This document shows, one piece after another, positions 1 to 8,109 of a stretch of DNA of 33,677 bases (within the stretch, counting starts at the first letter, position 1; each line of letters opens with the position of its first letter). The notes under the pieces were generated by a model, which was not told the origin of the DNA, searched no databases, and saw only the letters and a list, made by a program, of their open reading frames with translations. Origin of the DNA: an uncultured Chlorobiota bacterium (lineage in GTDB: Bacteria; Bacteroidota; Bacteroidia; Bacteroidales; JAADGE01). The stretch spans positions 1 through 33,677 of the forward strand of contig CAMZKQ010000022.1 in assembly GCA_947311265.1 (NCBI GenBank). The letters are read 5' to 3'. Both the position numbers and the translations under genes were made by a program.

Positions 1-2379
1 ATTTTCCTTCACTTTTTTCTGTGAAAAATGATGTTTATGGTATTGCCCTGCCACATATAAGTCCGTTTGGTCGCAATAGTGTGGGCTTGCAGGTATGCCA
101 CTGTTCCCAGTGGGAATAATTGTAAAAGAAGCGTCCCAATCCGAGAGGTCGAATATATGCCGATGCGAGGCTCCGTGCGAAGCGGTAAATGGCGTTCCGA
201 ATTTGTAAGAATAAGGGCTTACCGTATGAAAACTTCCGCCGACAGGTAAATCTTTTCGGTTCATATTAAATACAAAATCTAAGGCTTTACTTGTAAAGTT
301 ATCCTTACTTGCTATTGGGTGGTTAAGGGCAAGTGTATGTACTGTTCCCCACTGCTGTTTTTTTGCTCCTTTGCCCAAATCTGCCTCTATTTTTGCCACC
401 GCTCCCCTGAATGATTTTTGTAGCATAAAAGCAAAATCTTCTACTTTATCGGTTGTAGTAACATCATCGCTCCAATCCGTTTTTCCTGTTTTTAGGGCTT
501 TATCTATCACAAAATTAGGCATCATATCTAGTTTTATAAATTCGGCATATAGTTTTTGCCCCAGCTCATCAACAAATAAATTTTTAGAAAGCTCAATAAA
601 CAGGTATTCAAAAACTGTACTTGCATTGCTAGTGCGAGCAAAATCGTAGTTCCAATTTTCTAAAAATTGGAGTGCTTCTTTTTCCTGTGGTGTAAAATCG
701 CTAATTGTTTTGCAAGCTGCAATTATTTGCGGGGTCATTTCTTTGGCAAGTATCGAAACTTGGTCGTTTTGGATATTCTTAAAATCGTTCTTAGAAAGCA
801 ATTCTTTTTCGGTAAGTAACTCAGTAATTCTATCGACACGGTAGGATAAATCGAACCAAGCACTGATGTAATAGGGGTAATCATCTGGGGCAGTTCTGTT
901 GTTGGCAGAGCGTAGGTAACCGCATTCAGGGCTGTAGCTATGTGGTAACGAATCGAATGGCACAAAGCCTTTCCAGTCGTACTCATCGGTATCGCCCGGG
1001 AAAATTTGTACGCCATTATTGGTTTTCCGTATGGGTATGCCTGCCGAGCAGTACATGCCTATATTGCCTTTCACATCTGCATAATTAACATTCTGGCTTA
1101 CAGAGGATAAGGTGCTAATAGCGGTTTTAAAATCCGCCCAATTTTTGGCTCTGTTCAACAAATATACCGAGCGAATTTCGTTACTGTATTCGTTGCCTGT
1201 CCAGTGCATCGAAATTACTGCATCATCTAGTTTTTTCATGCCGCTAATAATTGGTCCTCGGTGGGTATATTTTATTTCTCGCACGGCTACAGAATCTTTT
1301 TTTATACTAATTTTCTCTTTTATAACGGTTAAATCGACCCATTTCCCATTAAATTTATATTGGTTGGGGTTTTCAGGGTTTATTGTTTCTTGGTAATAAT
1401 CTAAATCGTCGAGCATTACATTGGTCATGCCCCAAGCGATATTTTTGTTATGCCCTGCAATAATAAATGGCTGCCCAGGCAAGAGTAGCCCCGAAACATC
1501 AAGCCCTTCTTCCGTTGTTTGGTGGGCTTGATACCAAATCCCGGGGGTACTTAGCGAGAGGTGCATATCATTAGCAAAAATGGGCTTTCCTGTAGCACTT
1601 TTTTGGGCTGCAACCACCCAGCTATTACTGCCGTTCATTATTTCGGGTACGATGCCTTCCATGGCTTCTTCTCCCGAGAGCAGTGTAGAGTCGGGGATAT
1701 TCCCTTTGAGGTGAAAATCAGGAAAAACGGTAGTTTTTTGCAAATCAAGGTTCGGTATTAGGTCTTGATATTTTGATGCACTGACTATTTTTTTGATTTT
1801 ATAAATGATGATTTCAGATTTTTTTGCCATTGATAAATCCCAAGCCATGTAGCCTATTAAATTGATTGAATATTCAGGTTTCCATTTTTCGGGTTTGTAT
1901 TTTAGTATGGCAAATTCCATTGGGAGGTTGTTGGTATTGTCCTCTATGTACTGATTTACGCCATCGGCGAAAGCCTCTAGGGCTTGCATCATGGGGGGGG
2001 TAATGGAGTCCAAAATCATTTTTGATTTTTTGGGGATTTGCAACGAACGCAATAAAATATCTGCTGAGAGTAAATCGGCGCCTAGAATTTCGGACAATTT
2101 GCCTTGTGTTACTCGGCGGAGCAAATCCATTTGCCAGAGGCGGTCTTGTGCCATCAGGTAGCCTGTGGCACGGTAGGCATCGTTGTCTGTTTTTGCAAAG
2201 ATGTGCGGAATGGCGTACTTATCTCGGGCTACCGATACGTCTTCGGATAATCCTGAAAGGACTATATTTTTATTGTAATCGGGCAAACCGCCTGCTGCTA
2301 TGCTGTTGATGTATAAAAAAGCGGTCATTAGTAAGGTGGTGAGTATGGCAGAAATTATAAACCATGTTTTTTTTTTCAT
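1..2379 (-). CDS. Penicillin acylase family protein (Ntn hydrolase, peptidase family S45), 3' end off window
   Basis: Reading the minus strand from the ATG at 2379 gives 793 codons without a stop down to base 1, so only the last few residues are missing. Residues 1-30 form a signal peptide or membrane anchor after a KKKK start. The alpha part carries the family pattern IPHIFAKTDNDAYRATGY followed by AQDRLWQMDLLRR. The autocatalytic maturation site is NGSNSWVVA, with the predicted nucleophilic Ser at about residue 251 (bases 1627-1629), which becomes the N-terminus of the beta subunit. Further family signatures are FANDMHL, YTHRGPI, WGTVHTLALNHP and the late PTGNSGIPASPHYCDQ. Members hydrolyse amides such as beta-lactam side chains or acyl-homoserine lactones in the periplasm; the substrate cannot be read here. 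It starts 62 bp after the amylase gene on the same strand and is probably cotranscribed with it. Confidence 0.93.
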   Translation of the reverse strand, partial: MKKKTWFIISAILTTLLMTAFLYINSIAAGGLPDYNKNIVLSGLSEDVSVARDKYAIPHIFAKTDNDAYRATGYLMAQDRLWQMDLLRRVTQGKLSEILGADLLSADILLRSLQIPKKSKMILDSITPPMMQALEAFADGVNQYIEDNTNNLPMEFAILKYKPEKWKPEYSINLIGYMAWDLSMAKKSEIIIYKIKKIVSASKYQDLIPNLDLQKTTVFPDFHLKGNIPDSTLLSGEEAMEGIVPEIMNGSNSWVVAAQKSATGKPIFANDMHLSLSTPGIWYQAHQTTEEGLDVSGLLLPGQPFIIAGHNKNIAWGMTNVMLDDLDYYQETINPENPNQYKFNGKWVDLTVIKEKISIKKDSVAVREIKYTHRGPIISGMKKLDDAVISMHWTGNEYSNEIRSVYLLNRAKNWADFKTAISTLSSVSQNVNYADVKGNIGMYCSAGIPIRKTNNGVQIFPGDTDEYDWKGFVPFDSLPHSYSPECGYLRSANNRTAPDDYPYYISAWFDLSYRVDRITELLTEKELLSKNDFKNIQNDQVSILAKEMTPQIIAACKTISDFTPQEKEALQFLENWNYDFARTSNASTVFEYLFIELSKNLFVDELGQKLYAEFIKLDMMPNFVIDKALKTGKTDWSDDVTTTDKVEDFAFMLQKSFRGAVAKIEADLGKGAKKQQWGTVHTLALNHPIASKDNFTSKALDFVFNMNRKDLPVGGSFHTVSPYSYKFGTPFTASHGASHRHIFDLSDWDASFTIIPTGNSGIPASPHYCDQTDLYVAGQYHKHHFSQKKVKEN

Positions 2380-2441
2380 ATTTTAGGTATTTTTCTGTAG
2401 TGAAGGATTTTGTTGCTCAAAGTTAGCTAAAATTGGGTAAA

Positions 2442-4829
2442 TTATTCTATAATAGGTAGTCCATTTTCTATAATTTCGCAAGAAAGGGGGGGTAAAATTA
2501 TTGAGATATAATTTTTTTCTTTTGTTAATTTTGTACCCAAAAGGGGTTTAAATTTTTCCTCTCTAGTGGTTGAAATGGGTAGCATAAATAGTTTTTCTTC
2601 GTTGCTATTATTGATAAGTGTATATACTTTTGAGCCAAAATAGTTCCGTTCTAAAAGGAAGGTTTCTTTTTCTGCTTTTACAACTCGGTACTCGCCATAA
2701 ATGAGCGGTAATGATGTGGCTCTAAAATTTAAAATTTTAGTCGCTATGTTTTTTAATTTTTGCTCTTCTTTATTAAGGTTTTTAAATCGCATCATTCTTC
2801 TGTTGTCGGGATCGTTGCCACCCGACATGCCGATTTCATCGCCGTAGTAAATTACGGGTACACCTGGTATTGAGGCTATAATTGCCATTAGCATTGCTGA
2901 TTTTTTATAGCCCGATTTATTTTTGACTCCCACTTTTCGAGTCCAGCCGGCTAGTTTTGCATCTTCGCTAAAGCTTAAATCGCCAGAGGCGTAGGATATA
3001 AATCTGCCCCGGTCTTGGTTGCCAGTAATGTTGCCCATTAAATGGTTATTGCCATAATAGTCAGCACTTTGTGCAATTATTTCGGCAGTATGTTTAAAAT
3101 TTCCTCCGCCTGCAAGGGCGGATACGATTGCATCGTAGCAGTTGAAATCGAATTGTGCATCTAGCATTCCTGTACCAACGTAGCTGCTGATAAGCTCGGG
3201 TGTACCATAGGTTTCTCCGATTTGGTAAATGCGGCGTTGTTCTGGAATTACTATTTGTTTTTTTAGTTTTTTTGTTAGTGTTCGCCAGAAAATTTCAGGA
3301 ATATGTTTTGTTGCATCATGGCGAAAGCCATCTAAGTTGTATTTTTTTATCCAATAAACGGCGGAATCTGAAAGCATATTATAGACCTCTGGTTTTGCCA
3401 AATCTAGTGTGGGTAGGAATATGTCGAACCAAGTGGTGAGGCGGTGTTCGTCCCAGCGTTCGGTGTTTAGTGTGCCATCGGGTAGGTGCAGTTGGGTGGC
3501 CCAATCGGGGTGCTGTTTGTATATGGGGTGGTCTTGGTGTACGTGGTTGGCCACAAAATCTAAGAGTACGTTTAGGTTGTTGTTGTGAGCTGTTTTTACG
3601 AGTTTTTTAAACTCGTTTTCTGTTCCAAAGCGGTTGTCGATAAGTGTAAATGAAATAGGCCAATAGCCATGGTAGGCTGAAAATGTAGTTTCTGTGTTGG
3701 GATACTTCCCAAAAGCTCCCTCTGGGTTTTTCACAATGGGTGAAATCCATATTGTATTTTTGCCTAATTTTTTGAAATAGCCGCTTTCAATTTTCTGTGT
3801 AATTCCGGCTATATCTCCTCCATGGTAATTGGCTCGTGGGTGGATTGCCTTGTCTGGCGTGGGGCGATTATTTGTACTATCGCCATCAAAAAAGCGGTCG
3901 ATGAAGGTGTTGTAAAGTACGGCGGCCTCGAAGTCGGTGCGGTCGATTTGCTTGGGCGAGTTAAGCAGCATTCCATTTTCGAGTGGGATTAACAAATCGT
4001 TGGAAAAGCCGCCTTTTCCGTAGCTGTAAACTCGTATAAATGTGCGTTTCTTTTGTCTGGCTGCTTTGGGAATATTTATAAAAAGGGTAGTTCCTTTTTC
4101 TTCTTTTGCTATTTGGGAATTATTGTAAAGTACGATTGTTTCAAGGTTGTTGTTAGCTATTTGGAGTGTAATTTGTTCGGAGGAGTGGGTAAATGTGCTT
4201 AGTTTTGGTGCTGGGCTAGTATTGCTTTTGCCTATTTTTAAGAGTGAGTTGTATTTGCCGCTGCCATTGGGTACGCTATCGGTATTTTGCGGGTCGAGTT
4301 GCTGTTTGCCATCGAGTACCAGTAGGTATTGAAATTTTCCGGGTTCAACTTCAAAGGTGGTTTCCCATTGCCCGTTTTTTTGTTCGAGTGTGTTGTTTTG
4401 TGGGTTCCATGCGTTCATTTCGCCCATTATTTGTACTTTTTTTAGCTTGTTATTTTTTGGCTTATATATAAAGGTGTAGTTTATTTTTTTTGATTTTTTT
4501 AAAAGCAAGGAATATTCAAAAGAATTAACAAGCACTTTTAGTACCGAAAGCAATGGCAGTTCCTTGGGGTTTATAGATATTTTAGTTTTTCCTTTTGCTA
4601 CGATACTTTTTGGAAATTTTGGAATATATACTGTATCTATTTTTTCCAGCAATGGGAAAAAATCGCTTAAGTCGATTTCTGTAACTCCTGTATTTAATTG
4701 TATTGGGGAGGCTAGTCCTACAATTTCACTTTTTTTGGGGAAGGTTTTTGTTTTGCTTTCTATCGTAACTTCTGGTTTGCACGAAAATAAAAAAAGAAGA
4801 GCCAGGACAATGGGTATGAGTTTTTTCAT
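2442..4829 (-). CDS. GH13 alpha-amylase family lipoprotein with N-terminal CBM48-like domain
   Basis: A 795-residue glycoside hydrolase that should cleave alpha-glucans at the cell surface or in the periplasm. The N-terminus ends in the lipobox LFSC, with lipidated Cys17. Residues about 115-200 resemble a CBM48/AMPK glycogen-binding domain (VQIMGEMNAW, GKFQYLLVLDG). The GH13 barrel starts near residue 305. Conserved regions are LLDFVANH (424-429, region I), GFRHDATKH with nucleophile Asp505 (region II), QIGE with acid/base Glu539 (region III) and GNQD with Asp606 (region IV). Region IV usually reads NHD; Gln605 replaces that His. A GDEIGMSGGNDPDNRRMMRF segment follows, as in Bacteroidota amylases that lie outside classic starch loci. 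No SusC/SusD pair is adjacent. A terminator separates it from cheR upstream, and a promoter overlapping that terminator is plausible. Confidence 0.93.
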   Translation of the reverse strand: MKKLIPIVLALLFLFSCKPEVTIESKTKTFPKKSEIVGLASPIQLNTGVTEIDLSDFFPLLEKIDTVYIPKFPKSIVAKGKTKISINPKELPLLSVLKVLVNSFEYSLLLKKSKKINYTFIYKPKNNKLKKVQIMGEMNAWNPQNNTLEQKNGQWETTFEVEPGKFQYLLVLDGKQQLDPQNTDSVPNGSGKYNSLLKIGKSNTSPAPKLSTFTHSSEQITLQIANNNLETIVLYNNSQIAKEEKGTTLFINIPKAARQKKRTFIRVYSYGKGGFSNDLLIPLENGMLLNSPKQIDRTDFEAAVLYNTFIDRFFDGDSTNNRPTPDKAIHPRANYHGGDIAGITQKIESGYFKKLGKNTIWISPIVKNPEGAFGKYPNTETTFSAYHGYWPISFTLIDNRFGTENEFKKLVKTAHNNNLNVLLDFVANHVHQDHPIYKQHPDWATQLHLPDGTLNTERWDEHRLTTWFDIFLPTLDLAKPEVYNMLSDSAVYWIKKYNLDGFRHDATKHIPEIFWRTLTKKLKKQIVIPEQRRIYQIGETYGTPELISSYVGTGMLDAQFDFNCYDAIVSALAGGGNFKHTAEIIAQSADYYGNNHLMGNITGNQDRGRFISYASGDLSFSEDAKLAGWTRKVGVKNKSGYKKSAMLMAIIASIPGVPVIYYGDEIGMSGGNDPDNRRMMRFKNLNKEEQKLKNIATKILNFRATSLPLIYGEYRVVKAEKETFLLERNYFGSKVYTLINNSNEEKLFMLPISTTREEKFKPLLGTKLTKEKNYISIILPPLSCEIIENGLPIIE

Positions 4830-4853
4830 TTGTAAAAATTACTTGGTAAGTGG

Positions 4854-4885
4854 TAAATATACTAGACTGCTATAAAAAAAGCCAA
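4854..4885 (-). promoter_or_regulatory. Possible promoter of the GH13 amylase gene
   Basis: On the minus strand a TTGG (4882-4885) is followed after 20 nt by TATATTTA (4854-4861), close to the Bacteroidota -33 TTTG and -7 TAnnTTTG boxes. It lies 24 nt before the ATG. The -33 part would sit inside the cheR terminator hairpin, so both elements share bases. Only the position and partial matches support it. Confidence 0.35.
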
Positions 4886-4906
4886 TAACGGATGTCCACT
4901 ATTAGC
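4874..4906 (-). terminator. Rho-independent terminator after cheR
   Basis: On the minus strand GCTAATA (4900-4906) pairs with TATTGGC (4881-4887), with a second GGA/TCC stem inside the loop, followed by seven T residues (4880-4874). It lies 36 nt past the cheR stop and separates the lipoprotein-cheR pair from the amylase gene. Confidence 0.8.
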
Positions 4907-4942
4907 CTTATTTTAAGATGGTTATAATATTATAAACAGGTT

Positions 4943-5761
4943 TTATTTTTTAATATAAATAGTGCCTCGCTTTTCAAATTTATTTACAATATCTCCTAAG
5001 ATGCCTTCGTGTCGTCCTATTATCATTGTTCCGCCCGGTACAAGGGTATCGTAAAACATTTCAAAAATTCTATTTTGTAGGTCGTGGTTAAAGTAGATGA
5101 GGACATTGCGGCAGAAAATAATATCAAACTGTTTGCCGAAAGGGGGCTGTAGGGTAACTAGGTCGTGCTGCTGGTAGGTGGCTTTTTGTGTAAGAAATGG
5201 TTTGATTTTAATTAAACTTTTGCCTCTCGAAATCTCAATATAATCTTTCATTTCGGGCAAATCGGTTTCCTTAAATGCGGTGTTAAAGTTGTTTATATAT
5301 TCGTCTATTTCTCGGTATTTGTACTTGCCCGATTTTGCGACTTCAATAACATCGGTATTTAAGTCGGTGGCATAAAAGTTTGATTTTTCAAAGAGTGATT
5401 TAGTGTGCATGGCAATCATCATCGAAAAAATTTCTTGCCCTGTGGAGCAACCGGCGTGCCAAATATCTATTTTTTGCTGGTCTTTGTATCTAGGAATAAC
5501 GTCACGAAGTATAGCCTGCCAAATTGCTGGGTCTCTGAACAGTTCGGTAGTATTTACGGTAATGTCTTTTACCACTTTTTCTAAAAATTTTGAATCGGCA
5601 GATAGTTTGGCGACAAATTGGTGGATGTCCATACGGTTATCCATCAATAATTTATCAACTCTTCGGGTAAATGATTTGATTGAATAATCGCCAAAATCGT
5701 AGCTTGAATGCTGGCTAATTGTCTGTATAAAAAAATCGACTTCCTCTTCTGTTACTGCCAT
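4943..5761 (-). CDS. cheR: CheR-type protein-glutamate O-methyltransferase
   Basis: A 272-residue cytoplasmic methyltransferase, the usual length for CheR, predicted to use S-adenosylmethionine to methylate glutamates on a receptor or similar target. The N-terminal helical domain (about 1-75) ends in NTTELFRDP with the conserved Arg76. The SAM-binding motif IWHAGCSTGQE (100-110) departs slightly from the common STGEEPYS form. ATDLNTDVIEVA and the late IIFCRNVLIYFN match the family catalytic core, and the C-terminus GGTMIIGRHEG matches the usual GGxxxxGxxE. No receptor, cheB or cheA gene is nearby, so its target is unknown. The start lies 46 nt after the stop of the upstream lipoprotein gene, which suggests a two-gene operon ended by the terminator at 4874-4906. 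Confidence 0.93.
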   Translation of the reverse strand: MAVTEEEVDFFIQTISQHSSYDFGDYSIKSFTRRVDKLLMDNRMDIHQFVAKLSADSKFLEKVVKDITVNTTELFRDPAIWQAILRDVIPRYKDQQKIDIWHAGCSTGQEIFSMMIAMHTKSLFEKSNFYATDLNTDVIEVAKSGKYKYREIDEYINNFNTAFKETDLPEMKDYIEISRGKSLIKIKPFLTQKATYQQHDLVTLQPPFGKQFDIIFCRNVLIYFNHDLQNRIFEMFYDTLVPGGTMIIGRHEGILGDIVNKFEKRGTIYIKK

Positions 5762-5807
5762 GTTAGGTTCTATGGGGTTAATTTTAGCTTTTCTTTTAGT
5801 GGCTTAT

Positions 5808-6647
5808 TTAGTTCATTGTTACAGAGTTACGCAATTTCTCGATGGCTTTTACGAGTGTTTTTAGTTGCTCTGCTGTTGGGGTTGCTTCTTTTATATTTAC
5901 GAGGATTTTTCCAACAGGTTGCATTTGCGTATAGATTTCTTTGATTTCTTCTTTTGAGCTATGAATTTTGAGTAAACCGGATAAAATGGAATAGGCTTTT
6001 TTTTGTTTTATAATATTTTCTTTAATTTTACTATTATCGGTAGCCACTATTGCTAATTGTGTGGAAAGGTACATGGTTTCAATCCAACCACCGACCAAAA
6101 TAAGTACTGCTGTACTGCTTTTTTCGTTGCTATTAAGGAACATAAAAGTACCATGGTAAGTTGAAGTAACAATTTTATGCAGTTTTTCAGGGTTTTCAAG
6201 ATTAGCTTCTAAATCTTCCCCAAACTCTTGTGTATAAATGGTGTTAATTTCCAACTCTTCCGATAGTTTTTTTAGGACTTTAAAGTATGCTTTTACTTCT
6301 TTACTTTTTTTGTAAGTACCGGCATAGCCTAAATCTGCACCATAAATACCAAGGTTTATTGCTCTTTGCTTTTCTAAAATATATTTATTGGCATTAGTAG
6401 CTGGGTTAGTAAGGTCAAAAACATAAGCTGCACCGGCCTCTTGCAGTAGCTGTGTTGTTTCATAAGGGGTAGGAATTGGGTACGATGCCATTTTTTCTAG
6501 TGGCACTTCTGTATTTTCTTCGGTAATCTTAGCAGAGTCTATAATTTCTGTAACCTTAGTGTCTTTTACTTTTTGTTCCTCTTCTGCACAAGCATTAAAA
6601 ATAATTAATGCACAGAGTAAGAGAATATAATTGCTTAACTTTTTCAT
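5808..6647 (-). CDS. Hypothetical lipoprotein, function unknown
   Basis: I do not recognise a named family for this 279-residue protein. It starts with MKKLSNY, a hydrophobic stretch and the lipobox FNAC, so Cys20 should be lipidated. A low-complexity acidic linker (about 21-50, rich in E, K and T) leads to a mostly alpha-helical body with the segments AAYVFDLTNPATNANKY, INLGIYGADLGYAGTYKK and LILVGGWIETMYLSTQLA. It lies 46 nt upstream of cheR on the same strand and has its own well-placed promoter candidate, so it is the first gene of the pair. It may work in the envelope alongside whatever CheR modifies, but that is inference from proximity only. Confidence 0.85.
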   Translation of the reverse strand: MKKLSNYILLLCALIIFNACAEEEQKVKDTKVTEIIDSAKITEENTEVPLEKMASYPIPTPYETTQLLQEAGAAYVFDLTNPATNANKYILEKQRAINLGIYGADLGYAGTYKKSKEVKAYFKVLKKLSEELEINTIYTQEFGEDLEANLENPEKLHKIVTSTYHGTFMFLNSNEKSSTAVLILVGGWIETMYLSTQLAIVATDNSKIKENIIKQKKAYSILSGLLKIHSSKEEIKEIYTQMQPVGKILVNIKEATPTAEQLKTLVKAIEKLRNSVTMN

Positions 6648-6986
6648 ATTTAAAGTCCAAATTTTAGTATTGTTATCAGTTTGTAGTTGACAAATTTAGA
6701 ATTAAATACATGAAAATTAAAATTTTTATACCTTTATTTAGGTATTTATTTTTAATCCAGCTATAATTAGTCTATTTATTGCCCATTTATTACAGTGCGT
6801 TCTTCATTTTCAATCCATATTAGAGGTGTTCCTGCTGTGTACGGTAATTTCAACTTGACGTTAAATAATTAACCAAAAGTTAAGTTCAATTAGAAAAAGT
6901 AGATTTAATTAAAAATCTGTTCAAAAGCAGATTAGTTTCTCAAAAATAATTTGTAAATTCGCAGAAACTTATAAAAAAAATAAATT
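6648..6986. other. Divergent intergenic region between lipoprotein gene and mdh
   Basis: No coding potential is apparent in these 339 bp. The left side holds the minus-strand promoter candidate at 6691-6721. The right side should hold the mdh promoter. I see AATCTG (6914-6919) and CAGATT (6928-6933) as a small inverted repeat and a TAATTTG at 6947-6953 that is one base short of the Bacteroidota -7 box, but nothing decisive. Confidence 0.5.
6691..6721 (-). promoter_or_regulatory. Promoter candidate for the lipoprotein-cheR pair
   Basis: On the minus strand TTTA (6718-6721), then exactly 19 nt, then TAAATTTG (6691-6698). The -7 box matches TAnnTTTG fully and the -33 box matches TTTG in three of four bases. 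It lies 43 nt before the ATG at 6647. Confidence 0.6.
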
Positions 6987-7925
6987 ATGTCAAAAGTAAC
7001 CGTAATAGGTGCCGGAAACGTAGGCGCTACCGCTGCTAACGTTATTGCACAAAAAAACATAGTAAAAGAAGTTGTCCTTTTGGATATAAAGGAAGGCCTT
7101 GCAGAAGGCAAAGCACTAGACATGTGGCAAACTGCACCAATTCGTAAGTTTAGCACAAAAATTACTGGCGTAACTAACGATTATGCAGCAACTGCTGGCT
7201 CGGAAGTTATTGTAATAACATCTGGCTTACCCAGAAAACCGGGCATGTCGCGCGATGACCTTATCGAAACCAATGCTAAAATCGTAAAAATTGTAACCGA
7301 AAATGCAATAAAGCACTCCCCAGATGCCATCATTATCATCGTATCCAACCCGCTTGATGTTATGACTTATGCCGCTTTTAAAACCGCAGGCACCTCCTCT
7401 AAAAAAGTATTCGGTATGGCTGGGATTTTAGATACCGCTAGATACCGTGCATTTTTAGCTACTGAATTAGGCATTTCGCCAAGGGATATACAAGCCCTAC
7501 TTATGGGTGGGCATGGCGATACCATGGTGCCACTTCCACGCTACACTACCGTTGGCGGAATACCTGTTACCGAGTTAGTGTCCAAAGACAAATTAGATGC
7601 CATTGTAAAACGTACAAAAATGGGTGGTGGCGAATTAGTAAAACTAATGGGTACATCAGCTTGGTACGCTCCGGGTTCTGCTGCCGCAGAAATGGTGGAA
7701 GCCATTGTTTGCGACGAAAAGCGTGTACTCCCAGTATGTGCATACCTTGATGGCGAATTTGGTCTAAAAAACATCTTCCTTGGTGTGCCAGTTATTATGG
7801 GAAAAGGCGGTATCGAAAAAATCATTGAAATTGATATGAATGAAGAAGAGAAAAAAGACATGAATAGTTCCGCAGCTGCCGTAAAAGGCGTTATGGATGT
7901 GCTTGATAATATGAACATTATATAA
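6987..7925 (+). CDS. mdh: Malate dehydrogenase, NAD-dependent
   Basis: A 312-residue enzyme that interconverts malate and oxaloacetate in the TCA cycle. The Rossmann motif VIGAGNVG is at residues 6-13, and Asp33 (LLDIKEG) favours NAD over NADP. The substrate-binding loop is LPRKPGMSRDDL with Arg83 and Arg89; two Arg here and no Gln at the first position separate malate from lactate dehydrogenases. The catalytic pair is Asp149/Arg152 (LDTAR) with His176 in GGHGDTMVPL. The length and sequence fit the LDH-like MDH group common in Bacteroidota. The gene stands alone, with a divergent gene upstream and a strong bidirectional terminator about 130 bp downstream. Together with pckA further right it supplies the oxaloacetate/PEP node. 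Confidence 0.97.
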   Translation: MSKVTVIGAGNVGATAANVIAQKNIVKEVVLLDIKEGLAEGKALDMWQTAPIRKFSTKITGVTNDYAATAGSEVIVITSGLPRKPGMSRDDLIETNAKIVKIVTENAIKHSPDAIIIIVSNPLDVMTYAAFKTAGTSSKKVFGMAGILDTARYRAFLATELGISPRDIQALLMGGHGDTMVPLPRYTTVGGIPVTELVSKDKLDAIVKRTKMGGGELVKLMGTSAWYAPGSAAAEMVEAIVCDEKRVLPVCAYLDGEFGLKNIFLGVPVIMGKGGIEKIIEIDMNEEEKKDMNSSAAAVKGVMDVLDNMNII

Positions 7926-8056
7926 GTGCAAAATAAATATTGAGGTAGGCATAAAAGCGAAGACTTGAAATACTTTTGCAGAATTGAACAAAACAATGGT
8001 TTAATATTCACTTTATTTTGTGTACTGCTATTTTAGGACGGGACTAATCATTAAAT

Positions 8057-8092
8057 AAAAACGAGCCATTCTTAGGAATGGCTCGTTTTTTT
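8057..8092. terminator. Bidirectional intrinsic terminator between mdh and the ankyrin gene
   Basis: A perfect 11-bp stem, ACGAGCCATTC (8061-8071) with its complement at 8076-8086 and the loop TTAG, is flanked by AAAA on the left and seven T on the right. It can end mdh transcripts on the plus strand and ankyrin-gene transcripts on the minus strand, whose stop is at 8110. Confidence 0.92.
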
Positions 8093-8109
8093 CGTGGTAA
8101 ATTTTGACT

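Noticed and set aside
2442-4829. Starch utilisation locus (SusC/SusD type)
   Set aside because: The amylase has no SusC-like receptor, SusD-like lipoprotein or SusR-type regulator beside it, so a locus cannot be claimed.
6728-6745. ATACCT / AGGTAT hairpin followed by T-rich DNA, considered as a terminator
   Set aside because: Only 6 bp with A/T-rich arms, and it lies between divergent genes where no plus-strand transcript needs ending.
7541-8011. Minus-strand open frame over the end of mdh
   Set aside because: Opposite the conserved mdh C-terminus; no plausible family, Ser/Phe-rich mirror translation.
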